A stretch of DNA of 64,000 nucleotides from Hypericibacter terrae (GTDB lineage: Bacteria; Pseudomonadota; Alphaproteobacteria; Dongiales; Dongiaceae). Location: positions 2,790,001 to 2,854,000 of the forward strand of contig NZ_CP042906.1 of the NCBI RefSeq assembly GCF_008728855.1. The letters run 5' to 3'. Shown here in pieces: positions 8,500 through 17,643 of this stretch (position 1 is its first letter; every line of letters starts with the position of its first letter). The position numbers and the translations under genes were made by a program. The notes beneath the pieces were generated by a model, which ran no database searches, had not been told where the DNA came from, and saw nothing but the letters and a program-made list of their open reading frames with translations.

Positions 8500-8537
8500 A
8501 AACCCCGGTCCGCTCGCGCGGGGCCGGGGTTTTTTTC
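8500..8537 (+). terminator. Rho-independent terminator
   Basis: AAACCCCGGTCC pairs with GGGCCGGGGTTT around a short CG-rich loop, followed by seven T residues. It ends the MDR transcription unit and separates it from the convergent DUF6356 gene. Confidence 0.93.
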
Positions 8538-8570
8538 AGGGCCGGAAACAACCCCGAGAGGAGACCGACG

Positions 8571-8831
8571 TCAGCGCGTCCCCGAATTCTGGAGGACGCC
8601 GCCCGGGTTTGTCCCGCCGTGGCGCCGGCGGTTGACCACCATCCGGTCATGGAGCTGCTCGATCGCCCGGCTGCCGGTGCGGACGAAGAGCCCCGGCAGG
8701 AAGGCGTGGATCATGCAGGCCAGCGAGGCGCCGAACAGCCGCAGGCCGAAGCCCATGGCCACGCCCCAATGCTCGCCATAGCTCTCGCCGACGCTCGCGG
8801 GATGCTCGGTAAAGGATCGCAACCAGGCCAT
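8571..8831 (-). CDS. DUF6356 family small membrane protein
   Basis: 86 residues. The pattern FTEHPASVGESYGEHWG followed by a single membrane segment (GLRLFGASLACMIHAFLPGLF) and a TGSRAIEQLHDRMV tail is characteristic of DUF6356 proteins. Function is not known. The gene is convergent with the MDR gene and divergent from the Lrp-type regulator, with about 140 bases to it. Confidence 0.8.
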   Translation of the reverse strand: MAWLRSFTEHPASVGESYGEHWGVAMGFGLRLFGASLACMIHAFLPGLFVRTGSRAIEQLHDRMVVNRRRHGGTNPGGVLQNSGTR

Positions 8832-8917
8832 GACGTCTCCCCGAAACTTTGGGTCAGGTTTTATGGTCCCAGAGGATGGCTCGGCCGCCGAGGAAGATTA
8901 TTTTGATTTGCGCTTAG

Positions 8918-8938
8918 ATTTGCTGAATAATAGCAAAT
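8918..8938 (+). promoter_or_regulatory. Palindrome before the Lrp/AsnC gene
   Basis: ATTTGCT (8918-8924) and AGCAAAT (8932-8938) form a perfect 7-base inverted repeat around GAATAAT, in an AT-rich patch about 40 bases before the regulator start. Lrp/AsnC proteins commonly bind such AT-rich palindromes and control their own genes; autoregulation is inferred. Confidence 0.6.
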
Positions 8939-8975
8939 TATTCTCCTAGTGAGGATTTCAGTAGAAACATACACT

Positions 8976-9437
8976 ATGGATGACACGGACCGCAAAATCC
9001 TGACGATCCTCCAGGCCGACGCCACCGTCGCGCTGGCGGACCTGGCCGAGCAGGTCAATCTCTCGACCACGCCCTGCTGGCGCCGGATCAAGGCGCTCGA
9101 GGAGAAGGGCGTCATCACCAAGCGGGTGGCCCTGCTCGATCCGGTGAAGATGAATGTCGGCCTCACCGTCTTCATCGCGATCCGCACCAGCCAGCATTCG
9201 CTCGACTGGCTGACGCGCTTCCAGCGCGCCATCGACGGCATCCCGGAGATCGTCGAGGTCTATCGCATGAGCGGGCAGATCGATTATCTGCTGCGCGCCG
9301 TGGTGCCGGACATCGCCGCCTATGACAGCGTCTATAAGCGGATCATCCAGCGCATCGAGCTTTCGGACGTGACCTCGATGATGGCCATGGAGGTAATCAA
9401 GGCCACCACGGTCCTGCCGGTTACCTACGCCGGGTAG
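8976..9437 (+). CDS. Lrp/AsnC-family transcriptional regulator
   Basis: 153 residues from ATG 8976 (MDDTDRKIL, the usual family start); a GTG at 8949 would add nine residues. No clear ribosome site is seen for either. Residues 1-60 form the helix-turn-helix (LADLAEQVNLSTTPCWRRIKAL) and 65-150 the RAM effector domain. Proteins of this group respond to amino acids or related compounds. The last 13 bases overlap the 3' end of the convergent ATPase gene. A decayed copy of this gene type is at 17890-18055. Confidence 0.94.
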   Translation: MDDTDRKILTILQADATVALADLAEQVNLSTTPCWRRIKALEEKGVITKRVALLDPVKMNVGLTVFIAIRTSQHSLDWLTRFQRAIDGIPEIVEVYRMSGQIDYLLRAVVPDIAAYDSVYKRIIQRIELSDVTSMMAMEVIKATTVLPVTYAG

Positions 9438-10540
9438 CCGCCCCCTGCCCGCTCTGCGTTCGCGAAGAACAGGATCGGGCCCTCGTCGGACAGCGTAACC
9501 CGGCAGCGGCTCGGGTCCTGGCCGCCGGGCTTGAACTCGGCGGGCGCGCAGCGGATCGACAATTCCTGACCCCAGGCGGTGACGGCCGCGATCTGCATCG
9601 TCTCGCCGAGATAAGTCGCATCGCGGATGGTCGCAGGGAAACCGGCACCTCCGCCGTTGCCGTCAAGCGGGCGGATGCGGAACTGCTCTGGCCGCGCCAG
9701 GAGCGCGCCCTCGACCCCGACCTTCAAGGCTTGGTTGGCCCGCACATTCCCGATCAGGGTTCCATCCGGCATCAGCGCCGTCGCGCGATCGCCCTCAACG
9801 CTCTTCAGCGTCGCGCGCAGGAAGTTCGAATTGCCGACGAATCCCGCCACGAACATGTTGGCGGGGTTGTCATAGAGCGATTTTCCCACCGCGATCTGCT
9901 CGATGCGGCCGTGGTTGAATACCGCGATGCGGTCCGAGAGCCGCAGGGCCTCTTCCTGGTCGTGCGTCACATAGATGATGGTGGCGCCGGTCTCCCGGTG
10001 GATGCGCCGGATCTCGAGCTGGAGATCCTCCTTGAGCCGCTTGTCGAGCGCCGCCAGCGGCTCGTCCATCAGCAGAATCTCGGGGTCGTAGGCGAGCGCC
10101 CGCGCCAGGGCCACACGCTGCTGCTGCCCGCCGGAAAGCTCCGTCGGCTTGCGCCTGGCGAACTTTTCCAGCCGCACCAGCTTCAGCATCTCCTCGAGCC
10201 GCTTCTCGATGCGCGCCCGCGACCAATGCCGCACCTTGAGGGGAAAGGTGATGTTGTCCCGGACATTCATATGCGGGATCAGGGTATAGCGCTGGAACAC
10301 CATCCCGATATTGCGCTTGTTGGGCGGCGTATCGAGCAGCGACTTTCCCGAAAGCGAGATGTCGCCCTGGGTCGCCTCATGCAGACCCGCGATCAGATAG
10401 AGCAGCGTCGATTTGCCCGAGCCCGACGGCCCGAGGAAGGTGACGAACTCGCCCTTCTCGATGTCCAGGCTCACATCGTTCACAGCCGCGGAGTCCTGGA
10501 ACCGCTTGCTGACGCCCCGGATCGAAAGGAACGCGCTCAC
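9425..10540 (-). CDS. ABC importer ATPase, PotA-like
   Basis: 371 residues from a GTG at 10540 that overlaps the upstream permease stop (GTGA). Walker A is GPSGSGKST (37-45), Q-loop VFQ, signature LSGGQQQR (135-142), Walker B LLMDE (156-160), H-loop THDQEEA. A C-terminal TOBE domain begins near residue 240 (FVGNSNFLRATL). It energises import by the two permeases just upstream. The frame stays open into the permease gene, but the GTG fits family length. It is the only such ATPase in the window, while two sets of binding protein plus permeases are present. Confidence 0.95.
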   Translation of the reverse strand: MSAFLSIRGVSKRFQDSAAVNDVSLDIEKGEFVTFLGPSGSGKSTLLYLIAGLHEATQGDISLSGKSLLDTPPNKRNIGMVFQRYTLIPHMNVRDNITFPLKVRHWSRARIEKRLEEMLKLVRLEKFARRKPTELSGGQQQRVALARALAYDPEILLMDEPLAALDKRLKEDLQLEIRRIHRETGATIIYVTHDQEEALRLSDRIAVFNHGRIEQIAVGKSLYDNPANMFVAGFVGNSNFLRATLKSVEGDRATALMPDGTLIGNVRANQALKVGVEGALLARPEQFRIRPLDGNGGGAGFPATIRDATYLGETMQIAAVTAWGQELSIRCAPAEFKPGGQDPSRCRVTLSDEGPILFFANAERAGGGYPA

Positions 10541-11334
10541 CCCCGCCTCCTCATGAGCAGAGCGCTGATCAGCAGCAGGACGATCGTCAGCAGCACCATC
10601 AGGCTCGAGGCGGCCGCGATCACGGGTGTCAGATCCTGGCGCAGCGTCGTCCATATCTTGACCGGGAATGTCTGCAAGGTGGGGCTTGCCATGAAGATGG
10701 CGATGACGATCTCGTCCCACGAGGCCAGGAACGAGAAGATGGCGGCGGTGAAGAGGCTGAAGCGAATTGCCGGGATGGTCACCCGGAGCTTCGCCTGCAG
10801 CGAGCTGGCGCCGCAGAGGATGGCGGCGTCCTCGATGGCCTTGTCGAAATTCAAGAGCGCATTGCCGATGACGATCACGGAGAACGGGAGCGCGATGACC
10901 AGATGGGCGAGGACGAAGCCTGCCAGCGTGCCGTTCAGCCCGACCCGCAGGAACAGCGAATAGATCCCGACCGCCAGCACGACCACCGGGAGCACCATGG
11001 GCATCAGCAGGAAGACCCGCAAGATCGACTTGCCGGGGAAGGTCCCCCGCGTGATCGCCAGGGCAGACCAGAAGCCGAGCACGACCGAGCAGACGGCGAC
11101 GAGGATCCCCACCTTGGCGCTCGCCAGGACCGACTGGATCCATTGCGGGTTGGCGAAGAACTCGCCGTACCATTTGAGCGTCCAAGCGGGCGGCGGGAAG
11201 ATCAGCCAGCGCGACGAGCCGAAGGACAGCAGGACGATGAAGACGATTGGCAGCAGCAGGAAGGCGCAGGCGAGCGTGCCGATCGCGCCGAGCAGCCAGC
11301 GCAGTCCGCCGAGCCGTTCGAAGTCGAGCAGCAT
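10537..11334 (-). CDS. ABC importer permease, PotC-like
   Basis: 265 residues, six predicted membrane segments. The EAA loop reads EDAAILCGASSLQAKLRVTI near residue 175. Its start lies four bases after the stop of the partner permease and its stop overlaps the ATPase GTG, so all are one operon. Inner membrane; forms the channel with the next upstream gene product. Confidence 0.94.
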   Translation of the reverse strand: MLLDFERLGGLRWLLGAIGTLACAFLLLPIVFIVLLSFGSSRWLIFPPPAWTLKWYGEFFANPQWIQSVLASAKVGILVAVCSVVLGFWSALAITRGTFPGKSILRVFLLMPMVLPVVVLAVGIYSLFLRVGLNGTLAGFVLAHLVIALPFSVIVIGNALLNFDKAIEDAAILCGASSLQAKLRVTIPAIRFSLFTAAIFSFLASWDEIVIAIFMASPTLQTFPVKIWTTLRQDLTPVIAAASSLMVLLTIVLLLISALLMRRRG

Positions 11335-11338
11335 CGCC

Positions 11339-12211
11339 TCAGCCCTTCCGCGCGTCGGTCAGGGGATCGAACAGGCGGATCTGCAGGGCATAGAGCGCCA
11401 GGGTCGCGGCGAAGAGGATGAAGGCCGCCGCCGCCCCCAGGCCCCAGTTCAGCATCGACTGGATCAGCTGCACGATCAGCTCGGCCAGCATCATGTAGGA
11501 GGGTCCGCCCAGCAGCACCGGCGTCACGAAATAGCCCAGCGACATGACGAAGACCATCAGGCAGCCGGCGACGATGCCGGACGCGCAGTTTGGCAGGAAG
11601 ACATGCAGGAAGCATTGCAGGCGCGAGGCGCCGCACAGCGAAGCCGCCCGCAGCACGGCGGGGTCCATCGCCTTCATCGTCGCGTAGAGCGGCAGCACGA
11701 TGAAGGGGAACATGATGTAGGTCATGCCGATCGTGACGCCGATCAGGTTGTTCGTCAGGGCCAGCGGCGTGTCGATCACACCCAGCGCGATCAGGGCCCG
11801 GTTGATGACGCCCGTCGACTGCAGGAGGATCATCCAGGCGAAGGTCCGTGTCAGGAGATTCGTCCACATCGACAGCAGGATCACCGCGAAGACCGCCATC
11901 GCCCAGAACCGGGAGACGACCGCCAGCAGCCAGGCCACGGGAAAGCCGACGGCGAGCGTCACCAGGGTCACCGTCGTCGAGACGATGAAGGTGTTGAACA
12001 GGATCGTGCGGTAGGACGACGAGCTCAGCAGCTCGGCATAGTTCTGGAGGCCGGGCTGCGGATCCAGGAAGCTCCGCGACAGCAGGATCAGGACCGGGAG
12101 GACGAACAGCGCCGACAGAAGCAGCAGGGCCGGCATCGCCAAGACCAGACCGCTGGCTCTGATATTGCGGATATAGGACCGCAAACCGAGAACGGAGGTC
12201 GGGTTTCCCAT
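11339..12211 (-). CDS. ABC importer permease, PotB-like
   Basis: 290 residues with six predicted membrane segments, the first about 18-42 (LVLAMPALLLLSALFVLPVL). The EAA loop LRAASLCGASRLQCFLHVFL lies near 185-205. The loop after TM1 is short, unlike the paralogue at 5111. It starts 51 bases after the binding-protein stop. Confidence 0.93.
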   Translation of the reverse strand: MGNPTSVLGLRSYIRNIRASGLVLAMPALLLLSALFVLPVLILLSRSFLDPQPGLQNYAELLSSSSYRTILFNTFIVSTTVTLVTLAVGFPVAWLLAVVSRFWAMAVFAVILLSMWTNLLTRTFAWMILLQSTGVINRALIALGVIDTPLALTNNLIGVTIGMTYIMFPFIVLPLYATMKAMDPAVLRAASLCGASRLQCFLHVFLPNCASGIVAGCLMVFVMSLGYFVTPVLLGGPSYMMLAELIVQLIQSMLNWGLGAAAAFILFAATLALYALQIRLFDPLTDARKG

Positions 12212-12262
12212 GGCGATGCCGGCAGCTCCCTCAAGCCGAATTGCCTTCAGGCAGGGCCAGAA

Positions 12263-13297
12263 TCAGCTGGCCTGCCACTCATACCAGCGCTTGCTGATGA
12301 CGTCCCGGTTTTCTGCCCAGTAATCGATATTCAGCGGGACGTTCTGGTCGGCATGCTGGCTCGGCTGGAATTCGTTGATATCCGAATTCAGCAGCGCCAG
12401 GGACTTCGTATTGACCGGGCCGTAGGCCGAGAGATTGGCCATCTCGGCCTGCCCCTTGGCGCTCACGGCGTAAGCCAGGAACTTCATGGCGGCGTCCTTG
12501 TTCGGCGAACCCTTGGGGATCACCAGCACGTCGGCCGCCACGAGGTTCTGGTTCCAGGACATGCCGACATTCTGTCCGTCCTTGATCAGGGAATAGAGCC
12601 GCCCGCTCCAGAACATGCCGAGCGTCGTCTCGCCGGAGGCCAGGAGCTGCTGCGATTCGGCGCCGCTGCTGTACCAGAGAATGTCCTTCTTGATCAAATC
12701 CATCTGCTTGAAGGCACGGTCGAGATCGAGCGGATAGAGTTCCTCGGGCTTGACGCCGGAGGCGAGCAGCGGCACTTCCAGCAGGCCCGGCCCGACCCAT
12801 TTGTAATAGGCGCGCTTGCCCGGATACTTCTTCATATCGAACAGATCCGGCCAGTGCTGCGGGGCCTTGTCGCCATACTTGCCCTTGTCGTAGCCCAGCA
12901 CATGGGTCGAGACATAGCTGCCGACCGCGTAGTCCGACACCCAGCGCGGATCCAGCTCGTCGCGATTGATGATCGAGAAGTCGAGCTTCTCCGTGAGCCC
13001 AGCCTTGCCGGCATAGAGCCCGAAATCATTCTCGACGTCGACCACGTCCCAAGTGACGTTGCCGGCATCGACCATGGCCTTGAGCTTGCCATAGTCCGAA
13101 GGGCCACCCTGGATCACCTGGATGCCGCTTTCGGCGCTGAACGGCACACCCCAGGCTTTTTCCTGTGCGTCCTGCGTGGTCCCGCCCCAACTGACGAAGT
13201 TCACCTGGCCCGCGCTCGAGAACGCCAGCCGGGGATTGGCCAGGGCCAGAACGGCGCCAGAACCCATACCCATAAGTAATTTGCGACGATCGATCAT
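12263..13297 (-). CDS. ABC importer binding protein with Tat-like signal
   Basis: 344 residues from ATG 13297; a GTG three codons earlier is possible, and GGTGAGG just before the ATG favours the ATG. The N-terminus MIDRRKLLMGMGSGAVLALA is a twin-arginine type signal, suggesting export of a folded protein. The mature part has NFVSWGGTTQDAQEKAW and NVTWDVVDVE, as in PotD/family-1 binding proteins and in the paralogue at 2919. Second gene after the M19 dipeptidase-like protein; the ligand is unknown. Confidence 0.92.
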   Translation of the reverse strand: MIDRRKLLMGMGSGAVLALANPRLAFSSAGQVNFVSWGGTTQDAQEKAWGVPFSAESGIQVIQGGPSDYGKLKAMVDAGNVTWDVVDVENDFGLYAGKAGLTEKLDFSIINRDELDPRWVSDYAVGSYVSTHVLGYDKGKYGDKAPQHWPDLFDMKKYPGKRAYYKWVGPGLLEVPLLASGVKPEELYPLDLDRAFKQMDLIKKDILWYSSGAESQQLLASGETTLGMFWSGRLYSLIKDGQNVGMSWNQNLVAADVLVIPKGSPNKDAAMKFLAYAVSAKGQAEMANLSAYGPVNTKSLALLNSDINEFQPSQHADQNVPLNIDYWAENRDVISKRWYEWQAS

Positions 13298-13339
13298 CTG
13301 CCTCACCGCCTTTTCCGGTTTTTCGTTGAACGTGAAACC

Positions 13340-14329
13340 CTAGCCAATCACCCGCTCGTAGAAGTCGAGCCAGTTCCTTCCCATATAGCCGTCGATATCG
13401 CTTTCCGACCATTTGCGCGCTGCCAGCTCGTCGGCGATCCGCGGGAAGTCTGCCGGCGTCTTCATCCAGTCGGGCCATTTCGGCGGCACGACCGACGCCC
13501 AATCGAAGGTGCCGCGCCCGGTGCGGACCTGCTTGATGTAGGACAAGGGCCGGCGCCAGACGAAGTCGGTGCCGAGCCCGAGATTCTTCGCGCCGACGAT
13601 GTTGGCTGTATGCTCGATCAGGTCGACGAAGCGCTTGAGCGTGCAGTTCATGCCGCCGGGCAGCATGGCGGGGAACAGCACCATGCCGAACATGCCGCCC
13701 TTCCTGACCAGCGCCTTCATAATCTCGTCCGACTTCAGCCGGTGCTTCAGCTCCACCTCGGAGGAGAAGCTGAGCGAGTTCGAATGGGTCACGGCGATGG
13801 GCGCGGTCGATTGCTCGATCGAGTCCATCGTCGTCTTGATGCCGCAATGCGAGGTGTCGACCACCATGCCGAGCCGGTTCATCTCGGCGATGATCTTCTT
13901 GCCGTAGAGCGACAGGCCGGTGTCGTTCGGCTCCAGGCAGCCGGAGCCGGCGAGCCCCTGGTGGTTGTAGGACATCTGGATCGCGCGGATGCCGAGATCG
14001 TAGAAGATCTCGACCAGCGCCAGGTCATCCTCGAGCGGGAGGGTGTTCTGGAACCCGAGAATGACCGCCGTCCTGCCCTCGGCCGCGATGGCGCGAACCT
14101 CCTTCGCGGTCGTGGCGGGACGGATCAGGTCGGCATGATTGCGAAAGGCGCGGCGCCAGCGCGACAAGGCGGACAGCGCCTCGCGCGTGTTGTCGAAGGT
14201 GTAGTTCATGCATGTCACATGCACACATGACACACCGCCCTTATGCCACTCCTCGAAGACCTCCAGATCGCATTCGTCCGCCTGCAGGCCGTCGATGATC
14301 ATACGGTTTTGATTCTTGCTGGCCGCCAC
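13340..14329 (-). CDS. M19 (renal-dipeptidase-like) protein with incomplete metal site
   Basis: 329 residues from GTG 14329 (GAGGG site upstream); ATG 14302 giving MIIDGLQ is an alternative start. The fold is the M19 TIM barrel: VVDTSHCG (H161), VTHSNS (H182) and GLGTDF (D255) are the usual His, His and Asp. The N-terminal HxD pair of the family (DGHND) is DGLQAD here, and the bridging Glu (GxEG) is Q94 in GFQN. A standard binuclear zinc dipeptidase is therefore unlikely; a related lactone, imide or N-acyl hydrolase is possible. It is first in the operon with the importer genes, so it probably acts on the imported compound. Confidence 0.85.
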   Translation of the reverse strand: MAASKNQNRMIIDGLQADECDLEVFEEWHKGGVSCVHVTCMNYTFDNTREALSALSRWRRAFRNHADLIRPATTAKEVRAIAAEGRTAVILGFQNTLPLEDDLALVEIFYDLGIRAIQMSYNHQGLAGSGCLEPNDTGLSLYGKKIIAEMNRLGMVVDTSHCGIKTTMDSIEQSTAPIAVTHSNSLSFSSEVELKHRLKSDEIMKALVRKGGMFGMVLFPAMLPGGMNCTLKRFVDLIEHTANIVGAKNLGLGTDFVWRRPLSYIKQVRTGRGTFDWASVVPPKWPDWMKTPADFPRIADELAARKWSESDIDGYMGRNWLDFYERVIG

Positions 14330-14557
14330 TGATGCGCCCTCCCGAAATATGGACTGCTGAGGGCACGCTAGTGACGGGCCGAGGTCAAATCCAATATGGA
14401 GTACGTATTCTCTAAGACGCCTGCCATATCAGCCGAGCGCCGGCGGCGTCCCAGAAGAAAAACTTGGCGCCCGGGAAAGCTTTCCTGCGCGCGCACGCGG
14501 AAAGACAGGCGGCGTGCGCCCTTGCGCCGCTCTGTCGCCTTGCGTCAAGCGCTCGAT

Positions 14558-15190
14558 TCAATAGTAGGGCGCCGTTATCCGCTCGATCGCGAGAGCGTCG
14601 AGGACCGATTGGCGGCTGCAAACCCGCTCCATGAGCCGGGAGAGATTCGGGAATGTCCGCGTCGGACGCGCGATATGCCGCGACCATCGTCCCAGCATGA
14701 AGAGATAGAAGTCGGCGATCGAGAGGCTGTCGCCCGCGAGACAGGCCCTGCCCTCCAGATGACGATCGAGCACCTCGAGATGCCGGGCGACATGACCCTG
14801 CATCACATCCTTGAAGGCGTCCCGCCGCTCCGGCTCCACATAGAATTCCGGGCGGAAATACTGCCAGAGATCGGCCTGCAGCGTGTTGGTGAGGAAGGTG
14901 AGCCATTGGTAAGTGTGTGAGCGGACGTCGCTGCCCAGTCCGGCAATCAGCTTCGCCTCGGGATGCCGGTCGGCCAGATGCAGGCAGATCGCCGCGGATT
15001 CGAACAGCGCGAAGCTTCCGTCCGTGAAGGTCGGGATCCGCCCGTTCGGGTTGATGGCGAGATAGTCGGCGGACTTGTGCTGGCCCAGCGTGCGGTCCAC
15101 CAGAACCAGCTCATGCGGGACGCCGATCTCCCGCAAGATGAAATGCGGCGCGAGGCTGGCCAGTCCCGGCGAATAATAGAGCTTGTACAT
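14558..15190 (-). CDS. Glutathione S-transferase family protein
   Basis: 210 residues. Residues 1-78 are the thioredoxin-like domain (KLYYSPGLASLAPHFILREIGVP, with NPNGRIPTF and the ESAAICLHLAD glutathione-binding motif); 85-205 are the helical domain with the SIADFYLFMLG N-capping region. The catalytic Ser/Tyr is probably S8 or Y6. The gene starts 27 bases after the amidohydrolase stop, hence same transcript. Role in the pathway unknown: conjugation, isomerisation or dehalogenation are all seen in relatives. The 228 bases after its stop, up to the M19 gene, show no gene. Confidence 0.93.
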   Translation of the reverse strand: MYKLYYSPGLASLAPHFILREIGVPHELVLVDRTLGQHKSADYLAINPNGRIPTFTDGSFALFESAAICLHLADRHPEAKLIAGLGSDVRSHTYQWLTFLTNTLQADLWQYFRPEFYVEPERRDAFKDVMQGHVARHLEVLDRHLEGRACLAGDSLSIADFYLFMLGRWSRHIARPTRTFPNLSRLMERVCSRQSVLDALAIERITAPYY

Positions 15191-15217
15191 GGAACGCTGC
15201 GCGCCTTTCTGAATTCG

Positions 15218-16615
15218 TCAGACCAGAAGCGGCCATTTGCCTTCGGGCGCGAGCGAGAGCTTCGCCCACATGCGCCGGCGCGAGCTCCGCGCCAGGTCAT
15301 AGATCATCGCCGCCTCCACGCGCGCGGGCTGCCCGCCCGACCACGCGATCTCGCCATTGACGATCACCGTCGCGATCGATTTGGAGCCGCAGCTATAGAC
15401 CAGCGCCTGAATGGGGTCGGTGATCGGCTGCGCCTCCGGAAGGTCCGTCGTGCGAATGACGAGATCGGCATATTTGCCGGGCTCGATCGATCCGATCTGG
15501 TCCAGCATGCCCACGGCCTGGGCCCCGCCCCGAGTCGCCAGCTCCAAAACATCCTCGGCGGAGAAGGCCAGCTTGTTCTCGCTCTTGGCACGGGATGACA
15601 GCAGCCCGACCAGGCCCTGCAGCCCGATATCGTAGCGGCATCCCGAAACCGCGCCATCGCTGGCGAGCGAGACATTCACGCCCGCCCGGAGCATCTCGAG
15701 ATGGCGGGCATGCTTCGCCGCACCGGCACCCAGGTTCATGGAGGTGACCGGGCACCAGACCACCGACATCCCGGCCTGGCGCACGATCTCGGCCTCATCC
15801 GCCGTGAGATCGTTCATATGGCTGAAGGTACAGTTCTCGCCCACCAGATCATGGTCGGCGTAATGACACATCGCCCGCTTCCCCAGGCGATGCTCGTCGG
15901 CCGAACCGTCATGCGTGTCGAACGACTGATGCTGCGAGAAGATCACCTGGTGGCTGTCGGACAGTTCCTTGGCCGCCTGCATGAGCTCGTCCGACGCGCT
16001 GCCCAGCCCGAACAGAACCACGCAGCCCCGGATCAAGGGCTCGCCCTTGTTGCGTTTGAGCTGGCCGCCCAGCAGCTTGAGGCTGCGGTTCCGGTCCCGC
16101 GGCGCCCGCGTCATCGCGTGCGTGCCGGCCGGGGTCGGAACATCCCAGAGAAAGGGATCGCCGATGAGGCCGCGAATGCCGGTCTCCGCCGCCGCCTCCG
16201 CCGCCAGGTCGGGAAACTGCAGCGTGCCCGCCTCGAGGAAGCAGGTGGTGCCGTTCGACAGCATCTCGATGCAGTTGAGAAGCGTCGCCGCGCGCTCGTC
16301 CTCTTCCTCGACGCTGTCCCACCAGCGCCGGAAGGTGTTCATCATGATCGAGGTGTCGGCGCTATCCGGGACCGCGCCGCGCACGGTGTTCATGAAATGA
16401 ACATGGGTGTCGACGAACCCCGGATGGATGACGCCCCCCTGGGCATCGATCGCACGCTTGGCTTTCACCGTCCCCGCGATATCGCGGTCGGTGCCGACGG
16501 CTACGATCTTGTTGCCCAGGATCGCCACGGCGCCGCGCTCAAGACACTCGCGGGCGTCGTTCATCGTGATGACGAAGCCGTTCCGGACGACGAGGTCAGC
16601 CTGGATTTCACTCAT
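15218..16615 (-). CDS. Metal-dependent amidohydrolase (TrzA/AtzB/guanine-deaminase-like)
   Basis: 465 residues. HVHF (GFVDTHVHF) supplies the first two metal His residues, FSQHQS and TFSHMND carry later His residues, and LASDG the metal Asp. The N- and C-terminal beta-sandwich (ADLVVRNG..., PGKYADLVI) frames the barrel. Family members deaminate or dechlorinate N-heterocycles and similar substrates. First gene after the LysR regulator, followed by the GST; a 146-base gap upstream contains an AT-rich promoter-like patch (16720-16755). With the importer and M19 protein it suggests breakdown of a cyclic amide or imide. Confidence 0.93.
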   Translation of the reverse strand: MSEIQADLVVRNGFVITMNDARECLERGAVAILGNKIVAVGTDRDIAGTVKAKRAIDAQGGVIHPGFVDTHVHFMNTVRGAVPDSADTSIMMNTFRRWWDSVEEEDERAATLLNCIEMLSNGTTCFLEAGTLQFPDLAAEAAAETGIRGLIGDPFLWDVPTPAGTHAMTRAPRDRNRSLKLLGGQLKRNKGEPLIRGCVVLFGLGSASDELMQAAKELSDSHQVIFSQHQSFDTHDGSADEHRLGKRAMCHYADHDLVGENCTFSHMNDLTADEAEIVRQAGMSVVWCPVTSMNLGAGAAKHARHLEMLRAGVNVSLASDGAVSGCRYDIGLQGLVGLLSSRAKSENKLAFSAEDVLELATRGGAQAVGMLDQIGSIEPGKYADLVIRTTDLPEAQPITDPIQALVYSCGSKSIATVIVNGEIAWSGGQPARVEAAMIYDLARSSRRRMWAKLSLAPEGKWPLLV

Positions 16616-16761
16616 TGCCGGCGATCCGCGTTCCGATGTTGGGGTGGCGAGGCGGCTGGCGCGATGCGGCGACCGGGCCGCGAAGGCAGAATCCTAGGGC
16701 CGCGTCCCGGCCGCAGCCAATATAAAGGTTGAATGCTGTGATATAGCGAGCGTATCAGACG

Positions 16762-17643
16762 TCATCCGCGCGACGGCGGCGCGCAGGCCCTGATGATCTT
16801 GACCAGGGACCTCGTCAGCTCGGCATCCTTCTTGTCCTGGGCGTAGGCCGCGACCAGCAGCGTGTCGCCGTCGAGATCCTTGGGGATGCGGGCCGTCACC
16901 CCCTTGGAGATCGCGGCCAGTTGCGACGGTACCAGGGAGAAGCCCTGGCCGGCCGCCACCAGATTGATGATCGTCAGCGTCGAGCCCGCGATCTGGTCCA
17001 GCTCCGGCGCGAGCCCCGCGCGATTGCAGGCCGCCATCACGGAGTCGAAATAGCCGGGCCCGAGTTCGCGGGGAAAGAACACAAAACGCTCATGGACGAG
17101 ATCCGCGAGCTTCAGCTTGGGGTCGTTGGCCCGCGGGTGATCGTTCGCCAGGATGATGGCGAGCTTGTCGCGCGCGACGATCTCGGAAATGAAACCCGGG
17201 CTCGCCCAGGGCGCCCGCAACAGCCCGACATCCAGCTCGCCGGCCCGGAGCATGTCGCCCTGCCGGCTGGTGCTCGCCTCGACCATGCGCAGATCCACCG
17301 AGGGATGCGCCTCGCGAAACCGATGCATGACCGGCGAGAGCAGCATGGCGGCCGAACTGACGAAGCCGAACTTGACCCGATCGGGGACCCCCTGCCGGGT
17401 CACGAGAATGGCGGAATCGACGGCCGCAAGAATGCGCTGGGCATAGGGGAGGAACCGCTTGCCGGCCGGCGTCAGGGAGACGCCCCGCTTGTTGCGCACG
17501 AAGAGGGGGACCTTCAGCTCTTCCTCGAGTTGGCGGATCTGTTGCGACAAAGGCGGCTGGGAGATATGAAGCGTCTCGGCCGCCTTGCGGAAGTGCAGCT
17601 CCTCGGCGACCGCGAGAAAATATTTGATGTGGCGAAGCTCCAT
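16762..17643 (-). CDS. LysR-family transcriptional regulator
   Basis: 293 residues from ATG 17643 (MELRHIKYFLAVAEELHF, the usual family start). Residues 1-60 are the helix-turn-helix (FRKAAETLHISQPPLSQQIRQLEEEL); 90-290 are the PBP2-type effector domain. It lies just upstream of and in the same direction as the amidohydrolase, and is the likely activator of that unit. A T-N11-A type patch (ATAGACCTATTGGGG) lies about 80 bases upstream of its own start. Confidence 0.95.
   Translation of the reverse strand: MELRHIKYFLAVAEELHFRKAAETLHISQPPLSQQIRQLEEELKVPLFVRNKRGVSLTPAGKRFLPYAQRILAAVDSAILVTRQGVPDRVKFGFVSSAAMLLSPVMHRFREAHPSVDLRMVEASTSRQGDMLRAGELDVGLLRAPWASPGFISEIVARDKLAIILANDHPRANDPKLKLADLVHERFVFFPRELGPGYFDSVMAACNRAGLAPELDQIAGSTLTIINLVAAGQGFSLVPSQLAAISKGVTARIPKDLDGDTLLVAAYAQDKKDAELTRSLVKIIRACAPPSRG

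Noticed and set aside
10997-13279. 760-codon plus-strand frame across the second importer
   Set aside because: Spans three clear minus-strand genes; composition is that of a shadow frame.
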